NCBI GenBank assembly: GCA_023300205.1 | Contig: JALZVD010000136.1 | Coordinates: 1-10,483, forward strand | DNA length: 10,483 bases | Origin: Akkermansiaceae bacterium | GTDB taxonomy: Bacteria > Verrucomicrobiota > Verrucomicrobiia > Verrucomicrobiales > Akkermansiaceae | Reading direction: 5' to 3' | Notes under the pieces: model-generated | Database searches by the model: none | What the model saw: only the letters and a program-made list of their open reading frames with translations | Told to the model about the DNA's origin: nothing | Shown here: one piece after another, positions 1 through 7,057 of the stretch | Position numbering within the stretch: position 1 is the first letter of the stretch | Layout of the letters: each line of letters opens with the position of its first letter | Program-made: the position numbers and the translations under genes

Positions 1-405
1 AAGAGAGTAAGCAGTTTGAGGATTTCCAGGTGAGTTCTAGCTGTTGCACCTTCAAGTGCGGCGATTATGTCAGGTGTGGACCCGTTTAAGGTAGGAGTGA
101 CACACAGGATATTTCACCGCGAGCTGATGGAGTTGAAACGCAAAACGATGGCTGAGGTGATGCGTGATGCAGGTTATACGCTGGGGATTTTCGGTAAATG
201 GCATTTGGGAGATAGCGCTCCTTGTCAACCGCACAATCGTGGGTTTGATGAGTCATTAATCCACGGAGGAGGGGTTGCTTGGATTAGTGGTATACGCACT
301 AGTGGATCATATTTTGATATGTTTATTCGGCACAGCGGAAAGTTTGTTCAGACTAACGGGTTTTGCACTGATGTTTTTTTCACAAAGGTCGTTGGGGAAA
401 TGTGA
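1..405 (+). pseudogene. Arylsulfatase pseudogene, 5' end outside the window
   Basis: These are the remains of a type I (formylglycine) sulfatase. Frame 3 reads KQFEDFQVSSSC up to base 44, and family similarity then continues in frame 1 as APSSAAIMSGVDPFKVGVTH. One extra T in the TGTTGC at 42-47 accounts for the switch. Repairing it gives S-C-A-P-S-S-A, the sulfatase C-x-P-S-R box with its arginine changed to serine. Further on, AGYTLGIFGKWHLGD (about 175-213), NRGFDES and a FCTDVFF segment are typical of arylsulfatases and include the conserved Lys and His of GKWHLG. Frame 1 then stops at 403-405. The rest of the fold, including the DNG metal-binding motif, is missing. Frame 2 stays open to 505 but I do not recognise that stretch. 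ATG 67 lies downstream of the active-site box, so the frame-1 part cannot be a working sulfatase alone. I am confident of the family. A sequencing error could explain the extra T but not the truncation. Confidence 0.85.
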
Positions 406-544
406 TATCGATGTGAAATTAGACGGCTGGGTAAATTATCTAAAGGAGCAGGAAAATGCAACAGGTATCCCTGATCTTATGATTCCGATCTTTACCTCAG
501 AGTGAGGACTGATACTTTCTGAAGAATAAACTAGCAAGAAAGGT

Positions 545-2065
545 ATGAAATTAACAATGAATAAGATTACATTATGCTCACTCGCAGTGTCAATACTGGG
601 GGCGACAGTCTCTCTATTATCGGCGGATTCTAAAGCCCCGAATGTGGTTATCCTGTATGCTGATGATATGGGAGTTGCGGATGTTTCATATGGTGATGCT
701 AAAGCAAAGATACAGACTCCTAATATTGACGGTTTGGCGAGTGAGGGGATGACTTTTTCCGATGGACATAGTTCATCGGGTGTTTGTACGCCGAGTCGTT
801 TTGCATTACTCACTGGTCAGCATCATTGGCGCCGTTTCCATGGGATAGTGAATGCTTTTGGTAAGTCGGTATTTAGGAAGGATGAGTACACTATTGCGCG
901 GATGTTTAAGAAGCATGGGTATAGAACAGCATGCTTTGGGAAGTGGCATTTGGGCTGGGACTGGGATGCTATAAGGAAGAAGGGTGTGGATAAGCAGGAT
1001 TACAAACTTGCGGCTTCATACGATTGGACAAAGTCTTTTCCAGGTGGGCCGATTGATCAGGGTTTTGATTACTATTTTGGTGATGGGACAATTAATTTTC
1101 CTCCGTATTGCTGGGTAGAAAATAATAGGTTTGTCACGATTCCTATTAAGCCGGTGATTAAGTCTCGGCCGCTAGCTGGAGGTGGAGGTTTTCGTCCAGG
1201 GCCGATGGCGGAGGGATGGAACCCTTATGATATCTTGCCAACTGTGACGCAAAAGACGGTGGAATGGATCGAGAAACAGGATGGGAATCAGCCATTTTTC
1301 ATCTACCTAGCGTTCAATTCGCCTCATTACCCGATTGTCCCTAATAAGGAATATCAAGGGAAGTCTCAGGCGGGTTTCTATGGTGACTTTATTATGGAGA
1401 CGGATGCGATGGTAGGAAAGGTGATGGGTGTGCTGGATAAGAAGGGGATCGCTGAGAATACGATTGTTATTTTTACTGCTGATAATGGTGCTGAGAAGCT
1501 GGGTTATCGACGTTTAGAAGATTTTGATCATTGGAGTTCCGGGTCATTTCGTGGTTTGAAGCGTGATTTGTATGAGGGTGGACACCGTGTTCCTTTTATT
1601 GTGAAATGGCCAGGTATGATTAAGGCTGGCTCGCAGTCAGAGGAAGTGGTGAGTCAGGTTGATCTAGCGGCTACGTTTGCTGGAATCATTGGTGAGCAGC
1701 TGAAGAATGAAGAAGCTATGGATAGTTATAATTTGCTAGCGGTGTGGAAAGGAGAGGAATACGAAAGTCCACTACGTGTCGCGACGGTCCAGAATACGAA
1801 TAAAGGAAAGTATGCGATCCGACAGGGAGACTGGGTATTGATCGATGACTCTTATGGTAATTATCAAGCGGAGAGTGGGGAGTTTCTAAAACGTTATGGG
1901 CTAAGTAAGTTCCCTGAGGATGGAGCTGGATTGCTTTTCAACCTGAAGAATGATCCAAGACAATCTAAGAATGTTTACGTAGATCACCCTGAGAAGGTGA
2001 AAGTGATGCGTGAGCTTTTGAAACGCTATAGGGAGGGAGAACGCTGTGCTCCAGGGAGAAACTAA
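545..2065 (+). CDS. Exported type I sulfatase (arylsulfatase family)
   Basis: Predicted formylglycine-dependent sulfatase that hydrolyses sulfate esters, 506 residues, a normal length for the family. A hydrophobic N-terminus (about residues 7-26, ending SLLSA-DS) is a Sec signal peptide, so it acts in the periplasm or outside. Family motifs appear in order: the metal-binding pair D40-D41 in LYADDMG; the active-site box C81-T-P-S-R85, whose Cys would become formylglycine; GKWHLG at 132-137; SPHYP around H261; TADNGAE with D313-N314; and the lysine/arginine loop GLKRDLYEGGHRVPFIVKWPG at 337-357. The C-terminus carries the usual FNLKNDPRQSKN segment. AAGAAAGG at 536-543 is the only Shine-Dalgarno-like sequence. 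It sits 1 base before ATG 545 and 13 before the in-frame ATG 557, so either start is possible and both keep the signal peptide. No motif residue is missing. The substrate cannot be read from the sequence. It lies 139 bases after a sulfatase pseudogene on the same strand, which suggests a sulfatase cluster. Confidence 0.95.
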   Translation: MKLTMNKITLCSLAVSILGATVSLLSADSKAPNVVILYADDMGVADVSYGDAKAKIQTPNIDGLASEGMTFSDGHSSSGVCTPSRFALLTGQHHWRRFHGIVNAFGKSVFRKDEYTIARMFKKHGYRTACFGKWHLGWDWDAIRKKGVDKQDYKLAASYDWTKSFPGGPIDQGFDYYFGDGTINFPPYCWVENNRFVTIPIKPVIKSRPLAGGGGFRPGPMAEGWNPYDILPTVTQKTVEWIEKQDGNQPFFIYLAFNSPHYPIVPNKEYQGKSQAGFYGDFIMETDAMVGKVMGVLDKKGIAENTIVIFTADNGAEKLGYRRLEDFDHWSSGSFRGLKRDLYEGGHRVPFIVKWPGMIKAGSQSEEVVSQVDLAATFAGIIGEQLKNEEAMDSYNLLAVWKGEEYESPLRVATVQNTNKGKYAIRQGDWVLIDDSYGNYQAESGEFLKRYGLSKFPEDGAGLLFNLKNDPRQSKNVYVDHPEKVKVMRELLKRYREGERCAPGRN

Positions 2066-2379
2066 AAAGGCTAACTAAGAGGCCAGTAGTATGGGAAAAA
2101 GATAAGCTTGAGGGGAAGGTAATGGATACGGATGATCATTGTTTCAATGATGTTGATGTTTCTATCAAGTAGGTAGTTTTCAAGATGAGCACAGATTATG
2201 CTACTGTATTGAAGATTTGTTTTACAAGAATAGATGATTTCTCCAATATGAGTTTAGGAAATGGGGAATCTTACATGTCACCCCCCCCTGATTATATGAG
2301 TTTGTCAGATTATGACTATGTGGTAGCTATTTGATCTGTAATACAATGAAAGGGATAGAGGCGGCTTTGATTTGTTTTG
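2066..2379. other. Intergenic gap between convergent units, no convincing gene
   Basis: This stretch separates the 3' end of the sulfatase from the 3' end of the response-regulator gene on the other strand. I see no strong terminator hairpin on either strand. Plus frame 1 is open across the sulfatase stop up to a TAG at 2170, and then from ATG 2185 to a TGA at 2332-2334 (49 codons, with an 8-base C run at 2281-2288 inside). Neither piece has a ribosome binding site or a recognisable motif. It may be decayed coding sequence or plain spacer. Confidence 0.6.
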
Positions 2380-3033
2380 TTAATCTTGGGGTAGAATGCC
2401 TGTTTTGTATGCTTTTGAGACGGCAGAGGGGGCATTAGGGACTTCAAGTTTGTTGTAGATATTATGAATATATTCGGAGACGGTGTGGATGCTGATTTTT
2501 AGTTGGGTAGCGATCATTTTTTGTACATGACCTTCTGCGATGAGTGTTAGAATTTGTAGTTCTCGTTTTGAGAGGTCAGTATTCATGGTCACTTTTGCTG
2601 GGATCTGCTGCATGGTATTGAGGATGAAGCGTGAAACACTTGGGTCTAGTGTGGCTCCACCCAAGTAGACTCCTTGGATGCCAGCAATGAGTTGGGAGAT
2701 GGAGGTAGATTTAAGAAGGTAACCTGAGGCCCCTGAACGGATGGCGCGTAAAACATCTGTTTCTCTATCTGATTGGGTAAGGATGATGACTTTTGTATTA
2801 GGGCTTAGTTCTTTAAATATGGGTATGGATTCTAGGCCAGACATTCCTGGGAGGTTTAGATCTAGCAAGAGGATGTGAGGGGCAGGTATGTCTTGTAGGC
2901 TGTTGAGCGCAAATTCTACGGCGCCGAATTCACCGATGAGTTCCATGTCTGATGTGCGCTCAAGTGTACAGGCTATACCTTTTCTGTAAGCAAGATTGTC
3001 TTCGACTAGAATGATTTTGATCTTTTTTTTCAT
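2380..3033 (-). CDS. NarL/LuxR-family response regulator
   Basis: Cytoplasmic DNA-binding response regulator, 217 residues, the usual size for the NarL/FixJ class. The receiver domain fills about residues 5-122: acidic pocket E11-D12, phospho-acceptor D58 in LLLDLNLPG, switch T86 in IILTQ, and K108 in GYLLKS. A linker leads to a LuxR-type helix-turn-helix at about 154-212, beginning LSKRELQILTLIAEG and including TVSEYIHNIYNKL. All key receiver residues are present, so it should be phosphorylated normally. It lies 19 bases downstream of the sensor kinase on the same strand, almost certainly in one transcript, and its partner is very likely that kinase. No good Shine-Dalgarno sequence precedes the ATG, so translation may depend on coupling to the kinase gene. 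Target genes are not known. The divergent PEP-CTERM gene and the nearby sulfatases are guesses from position. Confidence 0.95.
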   Translation of the reverse strand: MKKKIKIILVEDNLAYRKGIACTLERTSDMELIGEFGAVEFALNSLQDIPAPHILLLDLNLPGMSGLESIPIFKELSPNTKVIILTQSDRETDVLRAIRSGASGYLLKSTSISQLIAGIQGVYLGGATLDPSVSRFILNTMQQIPAKVTMNTDLSKRELQILTLIAEGHVQKMIATQLKISIHTVSEYIHNIYNKLEVPNAPSAVSKAYKTGILPQD

Positions 3034-3052
3034 GGGTGTTTTTTTACATTGG

Positions 3053-5002
3053 TTAGATACGCATACGAAAAGTAATTATAGTTCCTCCAGACTTGGGGGT
3101 TTCATGCGTTATTTTGGCGTTTAGTAATCTGGCGCGTCGTTTGAGGGAGGTGGGTGGTGTCACGACTCCTTTACCGTTATCATAGACGGTAAGGGTGAAT
3201 TCTTTTTTGTCAGCTTTTAATTTGGTTTCTACGCGGGAGGCTCTTGAGTGACGAATGATGTTGGTGATGCATTCTTTGTAGAATAGAAACACGCCGATAC
3301 GTTTGCGAGGGGGAAGATGCTCAAGCATCTCTTGGTTTTCAAATGAGATCTCATGTTCTAGATCTGCTCTTAGTTGCTCCGCCAATTTTTTCATGTTTTC
3401 TACAAGGTTTGAGTAGAGTTCTTTAGCTTCCAGCATGTCTGCGCAGTATCGGGCGGTTTTTCCGGTGTGTTCGGTGAGAGCTCGGATTTCATCGACATAT
3501 TGAACGAGTTGCTCCCATTGAGAGTCTTTACCGGCATCATGTACTTCTTGTTTAGCTAGGTCCCCAAATAGGCCGATGGCGTGGAGATTTGCACCGAGTT
3601 CATCATGTAGGTTGGCTGCAATACGTTTGCGGGTATGGGCAACGGCACGTTGACGGAGGATACGAGTAGTCAGGATGATAATGACTGCGCCTGCGGCAAG
3701 TATAGCGGCAAGCCAACGCGTGATCATTAGTTTTTTTTGTTGACCAGAGTAATGTGCTTGTAGTGTTTTTACGATGAGAGGTCGCTCGGCTTCCAGTTGG
3801 TGGCGTTGAGCTAATTCGTTGAGCCATACCCTGACGGGTAGTAGGTCACCATAAATATTACGTCCATCAGTTAGGGCGCTTAATTTACGCATATTCTGCC
3901 TGCTGTTAACTGGTGCATTTAAATGGAAAGGTTTTCGTTTCGCGACATTGACATTGTTTGAAAATAGTTCGATTTCTGCAAAACCGATGAGGTTATGAGG
4001 GGGGGCATCAGTGGAGGATATTTGGATATAGCGGCAGGTTGTTGCTGGAATGTTCCACATCATGATTGGGCCTGTATCGCGGATGCTTTCTCTATGGAAG
4101 TCGAGCAAGGTGACGGCGTCTGAAAAATCTGGATTAGATGCCCCTTGAATAATTAAATGATAAGGAATACCTAAATCACTTGGCTTGGATTGAGGGATGA
4201 CATCACTATGATCCAAGGCATGGAGGTGGATACGAGAGAGTGAAAAGAGCTCACCCAAATCCATGGATAATCTCGGTGAAGACTGTGCTTTACTGATGAA
4301 TCCGATGCTTTGAAGTCCATGGGAGGCATCCATTAAGTATGGAGTGTGGCCGTCGACAAGAAAACGCTTATCCCAAGCAGTTACTTGGAAATATGAGGAT
4401 GATGAAGATTTAACAGGTCTGTGCAGAGCAACATTTGTTTCATTGCTTAAGATCATGACTTCAGAGAGCTGAAATATGTATTTTCCGTCGAATGCGCGTT
4501 TGGATAATACATGTGCTTCAATCCTGACCCATGAAGCGTTCACTCCATGGGTCTGGAAGATTAAGGGAGCGATATGAGACTGATTATCCCCAGGGGAATT
4601 GTATTCAGCTACGATGACTCCTTCGCGGTCTAGATCGGTTCCGGCTATGATGCGGAACGTTGAAGGGAGTCCATCTGTTTGAAATGCTTTGTGCGTGTCA
4701 CGTCTGATGTTAGGTGTCAGTATGATTTCGTCGATTGAGGTTTCTTTTTCTAGTTCAATTTCGACCCAAACTTTATTGTGAGGGGTTGGGTAATGTTGAG
4801 AACGAAATCCTTGAGATCCGACACCACTGCGCATTCTATAGCGAGCGAGTTGTTTAAGTTGGTTATCGGTATTTTGCAGTCTCTGCTCTAGTTCAGCGAG
4901 AGAAAGTTCATGGAGGTTAGGCTCCAATGGAGGGCTTGCAGCGTTGGTCTGAATAAGTAGCAGACTAGCTAGTAAGAATAAAATAGTTTGAAGCCACCAC
5001 AT
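3053..5002 (-). CDS. Sensor histidine kinase with discoidin-like periplasmic domains
   Basis: Membrane sensor kinase of 649 residues, first gene of a two-gene operon with the response regulator. A signal peptide or first membrane segment (residues 1-22) precedes a large exported region of about 400 residues. It holds two discoidin (F5/8 type C)-like beta-sandwich segments, about 75-187 (VWVEIELEKETSIDEIIL ... FQLSEVMIL) and 190-347 (NVALHRPVKSSSSS ... FLVDG ... MDLGELFSLSRIHLHAL ... RYIQIS ... GFAEIELFS). A third partial head (VNVAKRKPF ... ALTDG) spans 351-380. A membrane helix lies at about 430-448. The cytoplasmic part is a HisKA_3 dimerisation domain with H466 in NLHDELGA, then a short ATPase domain with the N box KECITNIIRHS (E577, N581) and G1 box YDNGKG (608-612). 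The usual GLxNM-like lid is reduced to SLKRRARLL. Discoidin domains commonly bind carbohydrates or surfaces, so a glycan or envelope signal is plausible but not shown. Confidence 0.92.
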   Translation of the reverse strand: MWWLQTILFLLASLLLIQTNAASPPLEPNLHELSLAELEQRLQNTDNQLKQLARYRMRSGVGSQGFRSQHYPTPHNKVWVEIELEKETSIDEIILTPNIRRDTHKAFQTDGLPSTFRIIAGTDLDREGVIVAEYNSPGDNQSHIAPLIFQTHGVNASWVRIEAHVLSKRAFDGKYIFQLSEVMILSNETNVALHRPVKSSSSSYFQVTAWDKRFLVDGHTPYLMDASHGLQSIGFISKAQSSPRLSMDLGELFSLSRIHLHALDHSDVIPQSKPSDLGIPYHLIIQGASNPDFSDAVTLLDFHRESIRDTGPIMMWNIPATTCRYIQISSTDAPPHNLIGFAEIELFSNNVNVAKRKPFHLNAPVNSRQNMRKLSALTDGRNIYGDLLPVRVWLNELAQRHQLEAERPLIVKTLQAHYSGQQKKLMITRWLAAILAAGAVIIILTTRILRQRAVAHTRKRIAANLHDELGANLHAIGLFGDLAKQEVHDAGKDSQWEQLVQYVDEIRALTEHTGKTARYCADMLEAKELYSNLVENMKKLAEQLRADLEHEISFENQEMLEHLPPRKRIGVFLFYKECITNIIRHSRASRVETKLKADKKEFTLTVYDNGKGVVTPPTSLKRRARLLNAKITHETPKSGGTIITFRMRI

Positions 5003-5008
5003 TGGAAT

Positions 5009-5013
5009 TCCTT
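5009..5013 (-). promoter_or_regulatory. Shine-Dalgarno site of the sensor kinase gene
   Basis: On the minus strand AAGGA (within AAAAGGAAT) lies 6 bases before the ATG at 5002. It is the best-placed ribosome binding site in the window and fixes this start, which also yields a clean signal peptide. Confidence 0.75.
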
Positions 5014-5055
5014 TTAACAGAAATAGATGATTTGTCCATTATGTGTGTGGGAAAT

Positions 5056-5086
5056 ATCATTTTATGATCCCCCTTATAATAGGGGG
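5056..5086. promoter_or_regulatory. Two abutting inverted repeats in the divergent promoter region
   Basis: ATCAT-TTT-ATGAT (5056-5068) is followed without a gap by CCCCCT-TATAAT-AGGGGG (5069-5086). The loop of the second repeat is exactly a consensus -10 hexamer. No matching -35 hexamer is visible at 16-18 bases on the plus strand. The G/C runs stand out in an AT-rich spacer. A T tract is absent, so this is not a terminator. It could be an operator for the adjacent regulator or a promoter element. Function is inferred only from position between the kinase and PEP-CTERM genes. Confidence 0.4.
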
Positions 5087-5098
5087 TATTCAAATTCT

Positions 5099-5126
5099 CC
5101 TGATTTGGTAAATTTCTAGAATCAGG
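5099..5126. promoter_or_regulatory. Spaced 7-bp inverted repeat upstream of the PEP-CTERM gene
   Basis: CCTGATT (5099-5105) and AATCAGG (5120-5126) are perfect inverted copies separated by 14 bases. The arm centres are 21 bp apart, about two helical turns, which fits binding by a dimeric regulator. It lies about 82 bases before the PEP-CTERM start. A weaker pair of similar geometry, TCATTC (5152-5157) and GAATGA (5172-5177), follows with the same 14-base spacer but unrelated sequence. Chance is not excluded. Confidence 0.3.
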
Positions 5127-5208
5127 CGTTGCTTATTATTAGCTCTAAAATTCATTCATTTCACTTATTAGGAATGACTCACTCAATACACTACAATACT
5201 TATATAAA

Positions 5209-6099
5209 ATGAAAACACTTACTATCACAATATTAACGGCCACCACATTGGCGTTCATCCCAGTTTGTAATGCTGCAAACGTTAACTGGACTGGCGGAGG
5301 GCTAACGGATGATTGGAATGATGTGGATAATTGGCAAGGGAGTGCTATTGCTGGTGCTGCAGTTGATGATTCTGCAATCTTTAGTGGAGCGGGTGATAGC
5401 AATACTCCGACAACATCCATTGCCTTTGCGAATGCAACGGATTTCAATTTCAGAAATGATGCAACTTTGACACTCGATGCTGGAGTGACTATTTCCAACA
5501 TAGATCAAGGACGTACGGGTGGAAATGCAAACAATGACGGAGGGCATATTGTTCAGAATGGTGGTAATCTGTCTGGTAGAGCTCTTCTCATAGCTTCCAA
5601 TAATAATGCATCGTCACGCTCATCACATACTATTTCAAGTGGTGACGTGTCACTTACGGATAATTATACCGCGAATTCACTTGGTGATGTCATTATGACG
5701 GGTTCTATGGCCACTATTTCAGCGGAGAACATTAATTTCACCGAAGCAAATGGAGTTGGATCTACATTAACTTTTGATTTTGATTCAGCGGGGATTGGTT
5801 CGTTCACAACGGCGGGAGGTTTTAACGCTGCTGCAGCTTCACTTTTGACGATCAATGCCGCAGGTTATACCCCTGTTCTTGGCAACACTTTCACATTGAT
5901 CGATGCTGACACATACACAGCCTTTGTAGCTAGTAATATAACGGTGAACGGGTTTGGAGCCGAAGGAGTGGATTATACCCTTACTCAAGATTTAGGGGGG
6001 AGTGGTGATTTGGTCCTTACGATCATTCCTGAGCCTAGTAGTACTGCGCTTCTAGGGTTTGGCTTTGGTGCTTTAGCATTGCGCCGTCGCCGCGCTTAA
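5209..6099 (+). CDS. PEP-CTERM sorting-domain surface protein
   Basis: Exported protein of 296 residues. A Sec signal peptide (1-23, ending CNAA) is followed by a low-complexity body rich in Asn, Gly, Thr, Ser and Ala with short alternating beta-strand patterns. It opens with NWTGGGLTDDWNDVDNW, a start often seen in PEP-CTERM and autotransporter-like beta-helix proteins. The C-terminus is a complete PEP-CTERM tag: P274-E-P, a hydrophobic helix (about 279-291) and the basic end RRRRA. In the known system an exosortase recognises this tag and the protein is moved to the envelope or matrix. No exosortase gene lies in this window. The catalytic or binding role of the body is unknown. It is transcribed divergently from the sensor kinase across a 206-base spacer rich in inverted repeats, so control by the response regulator is plausible. 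No clear Shine-Dalgarno sequence precedes the ATG. The PEP-CTERM assignment is firm and the function is not. Confidence 0.9.
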   Translation: MKTLTITILTATTLAFIPVCNAANVNWTGGGLTDDWNDVDNWQGSAIAGAAVDDSAIFSGAGDSNTPTTSIAFANATDFNFRNDATLTLDAGVTISNIDQGRTGGNANNDGGHIVQNGGNLSGRALLIASNNNASSRSSHTISSGDVSLTDNYTANSLGDVIMTGSMATISAENINFTEANGVGSTLTFDFDSAGIGSFTTAGGFNAAAASLLTINAAGYTPVLGNTFTLIDADTYTAFVASNITVNGFGAEGVDYTLTQDLGGSGDLVLTIIPEPSSTALLGFGFGALALRRRRA

Positions 6100-6131
6100 T
6101 TAGTAAGACTTAATCTAACTATCTTAAAATC

Positions 6132-6173
6132 TATCCCCGCATAGCATTCTGTGCTGTCCGGGGATATTTATTT
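6132..6173 (+). terminator. Terminator-like hairpin after the PEP-CTERM gene
   Basis: TATCCCCG (6132-6139) pairs perfectly with CGGGGATA (6159-6166). An inner AGCA/TGCT stem (6143-6146 with 6152-6155) extends the structure across a small interior loop. A T-rich tail (TTTATTTATAAT) follows at 6167-6178, though it is not an unbroken U tract. It starts about 33 bases after the stop codon, so it most likely ends the PEP-CTERM transcript and separates it from the phosphatase gene. Confidence 0.7.
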
Positions 6174-6208
6174 ATAATATAGATAATACACATATATAAA
6201 TACTCAAA

Positions 6209-7057
6209 ATGAAAATAATATTTAAGAAGATGAGCGTTAGTTTGTTTTTATTGATGGTTTTGGGTGTTATGAACGATGCTGGAGCGGGGTTGAAGATTTA
6301 TTATATGCGGCATGCAGAGGGTGGTCATAATGTGAAGAAAGTATGGGAAGAGAAGGGGACTCCTGAGTCTGAATGGCCTGTTTATGTGGGGAATCCTGAT
6401 ATGTTCACGCCGAAAGGGAAAGGGGAGGTGATTGCTGCCACGGAGAGGCTTAAGGCTTATGAATTTGATTTTATTGCAAGTAGTCCTTTGTGGAGAGCTC
6501 GTAATACTATTCTGCCTTACATGAAGCACGTTAAGGCTAAGGGCGAGGTCTGGCCTGAGCTAAGGGAAGGTAAGGGGATGATTACTATTTTATCGAAAGA
6601 TATTCCTGACGTGGAGGGAGTCATACTGAATAAGGGGACGCCGATTCTGTTGCCGAAAGAGGAACAGGCTTTTTTTAAGCTGCGTGATGATGCAACGAAT
6701 AACTATAGTCAATACCCTAGGGGGAGTGACGATAATGAGCAGGTGGCATATATGAAGCATGCTTCACTAAACGCAATAGAGGTGATTAAAAAACGTTTTG
6801 GAGGCACAGAGAAATCAATTTTACTGGCGGGACATAATAGTGCGGGAGTTTCTCTGTTGAAGTTACTTCTCCAAGGAAAACCTGAGATTAAAAGCGGATT
6901 ACAGAATACTGGGATATGGATGGTGGAGCAGCAGGATGATGGGAGTTTTAAACTGAGAATGTTTAATTCAGTTCCTATAGCCATAGCTCCAGCGAACGCT
7001 GCGGGAGATGTGCTTGTTAGATTTAATGATATGGTGGCTGACTTGCAGATGCAATGA
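6209..7057 (+). CDS. Exported histidine phosphatase superfamily protein
   Basis: Predicted secreted or periplasmic member of the histidine phosphatase (phosphoglycerate mutase-like) superfamily, 282 residues. Residues about 9-27 form a Sec signal peptide ending NDAGAG. The catalytic N-terminal motif is YYMRHAEGGHN, with R34-H35 and the nucleophile His followed by Ala rather than the common Gly, a frequent variant. SSPLWRARNT (91-100) supplies the conserved phosphate-pocket arginine. E117 or E120 in PELREG is the likely acid. The second catalytic histidine is H209 in LLAGHNSAG. All expected pocket residues are present, so it should be an active phosphomonoesterase. The substrate is unknown, and signal-peptide members of this superfamily are often general or sugar-phosphate phosphatases. 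No Shine-Dalgarno sequence is visible. A TATAAT at 6173-6178 could be its -10 box, but no -35 partner is seen. Its stop codon overlaps the next ORF (ATGA). Confidence 0.9.
   Translation: MKIIFKKMSVSLFLLMVLGVMNDAGAGLKIYYMRHAEGGHNVKKVWEEKGTPESEWPVYVGNPDMFTPKGKGEVIAATERLKAYEFDFIASSPLWRARNTILPYMKHVKAKGEVWPELREGKGMITILSKDIPDVEGVILNKGTPILLPKEEQAFFKLRDDATNNYSQYPRGSDDNEQVAYMKHASLNAIEVIKKRFGGTEKSILLAGHNSAGVSLLKLLLQGKPEIKSGLQNTGIWMVEQQDDGSFKLRMFNSVPIAIAPANAAGDVLVRFNDMVADLQMQ

Noticed and set aside
495..507. Small hairpin CCTCA-GAG-TGAGG before the first intact sulfatase
   Set aside because: Only five base pairs with no T tract, so too weak to call a terminator.
436..813. 125-codon open frame on the minus strand over the start of the first sulfatase
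   Set aside because: It is the antisense shadow of the sulfatase gene and its pseudogene spacer, with no recognisable motif and no ribosome binding site.
6173..6178. TATAAT upstream of the histidine phosphatase as a promoter -10 box
   Set aside because: It falls in the AT-rich tail of the terminator hairpin and no -35 hexamer lies at a suitable distance.
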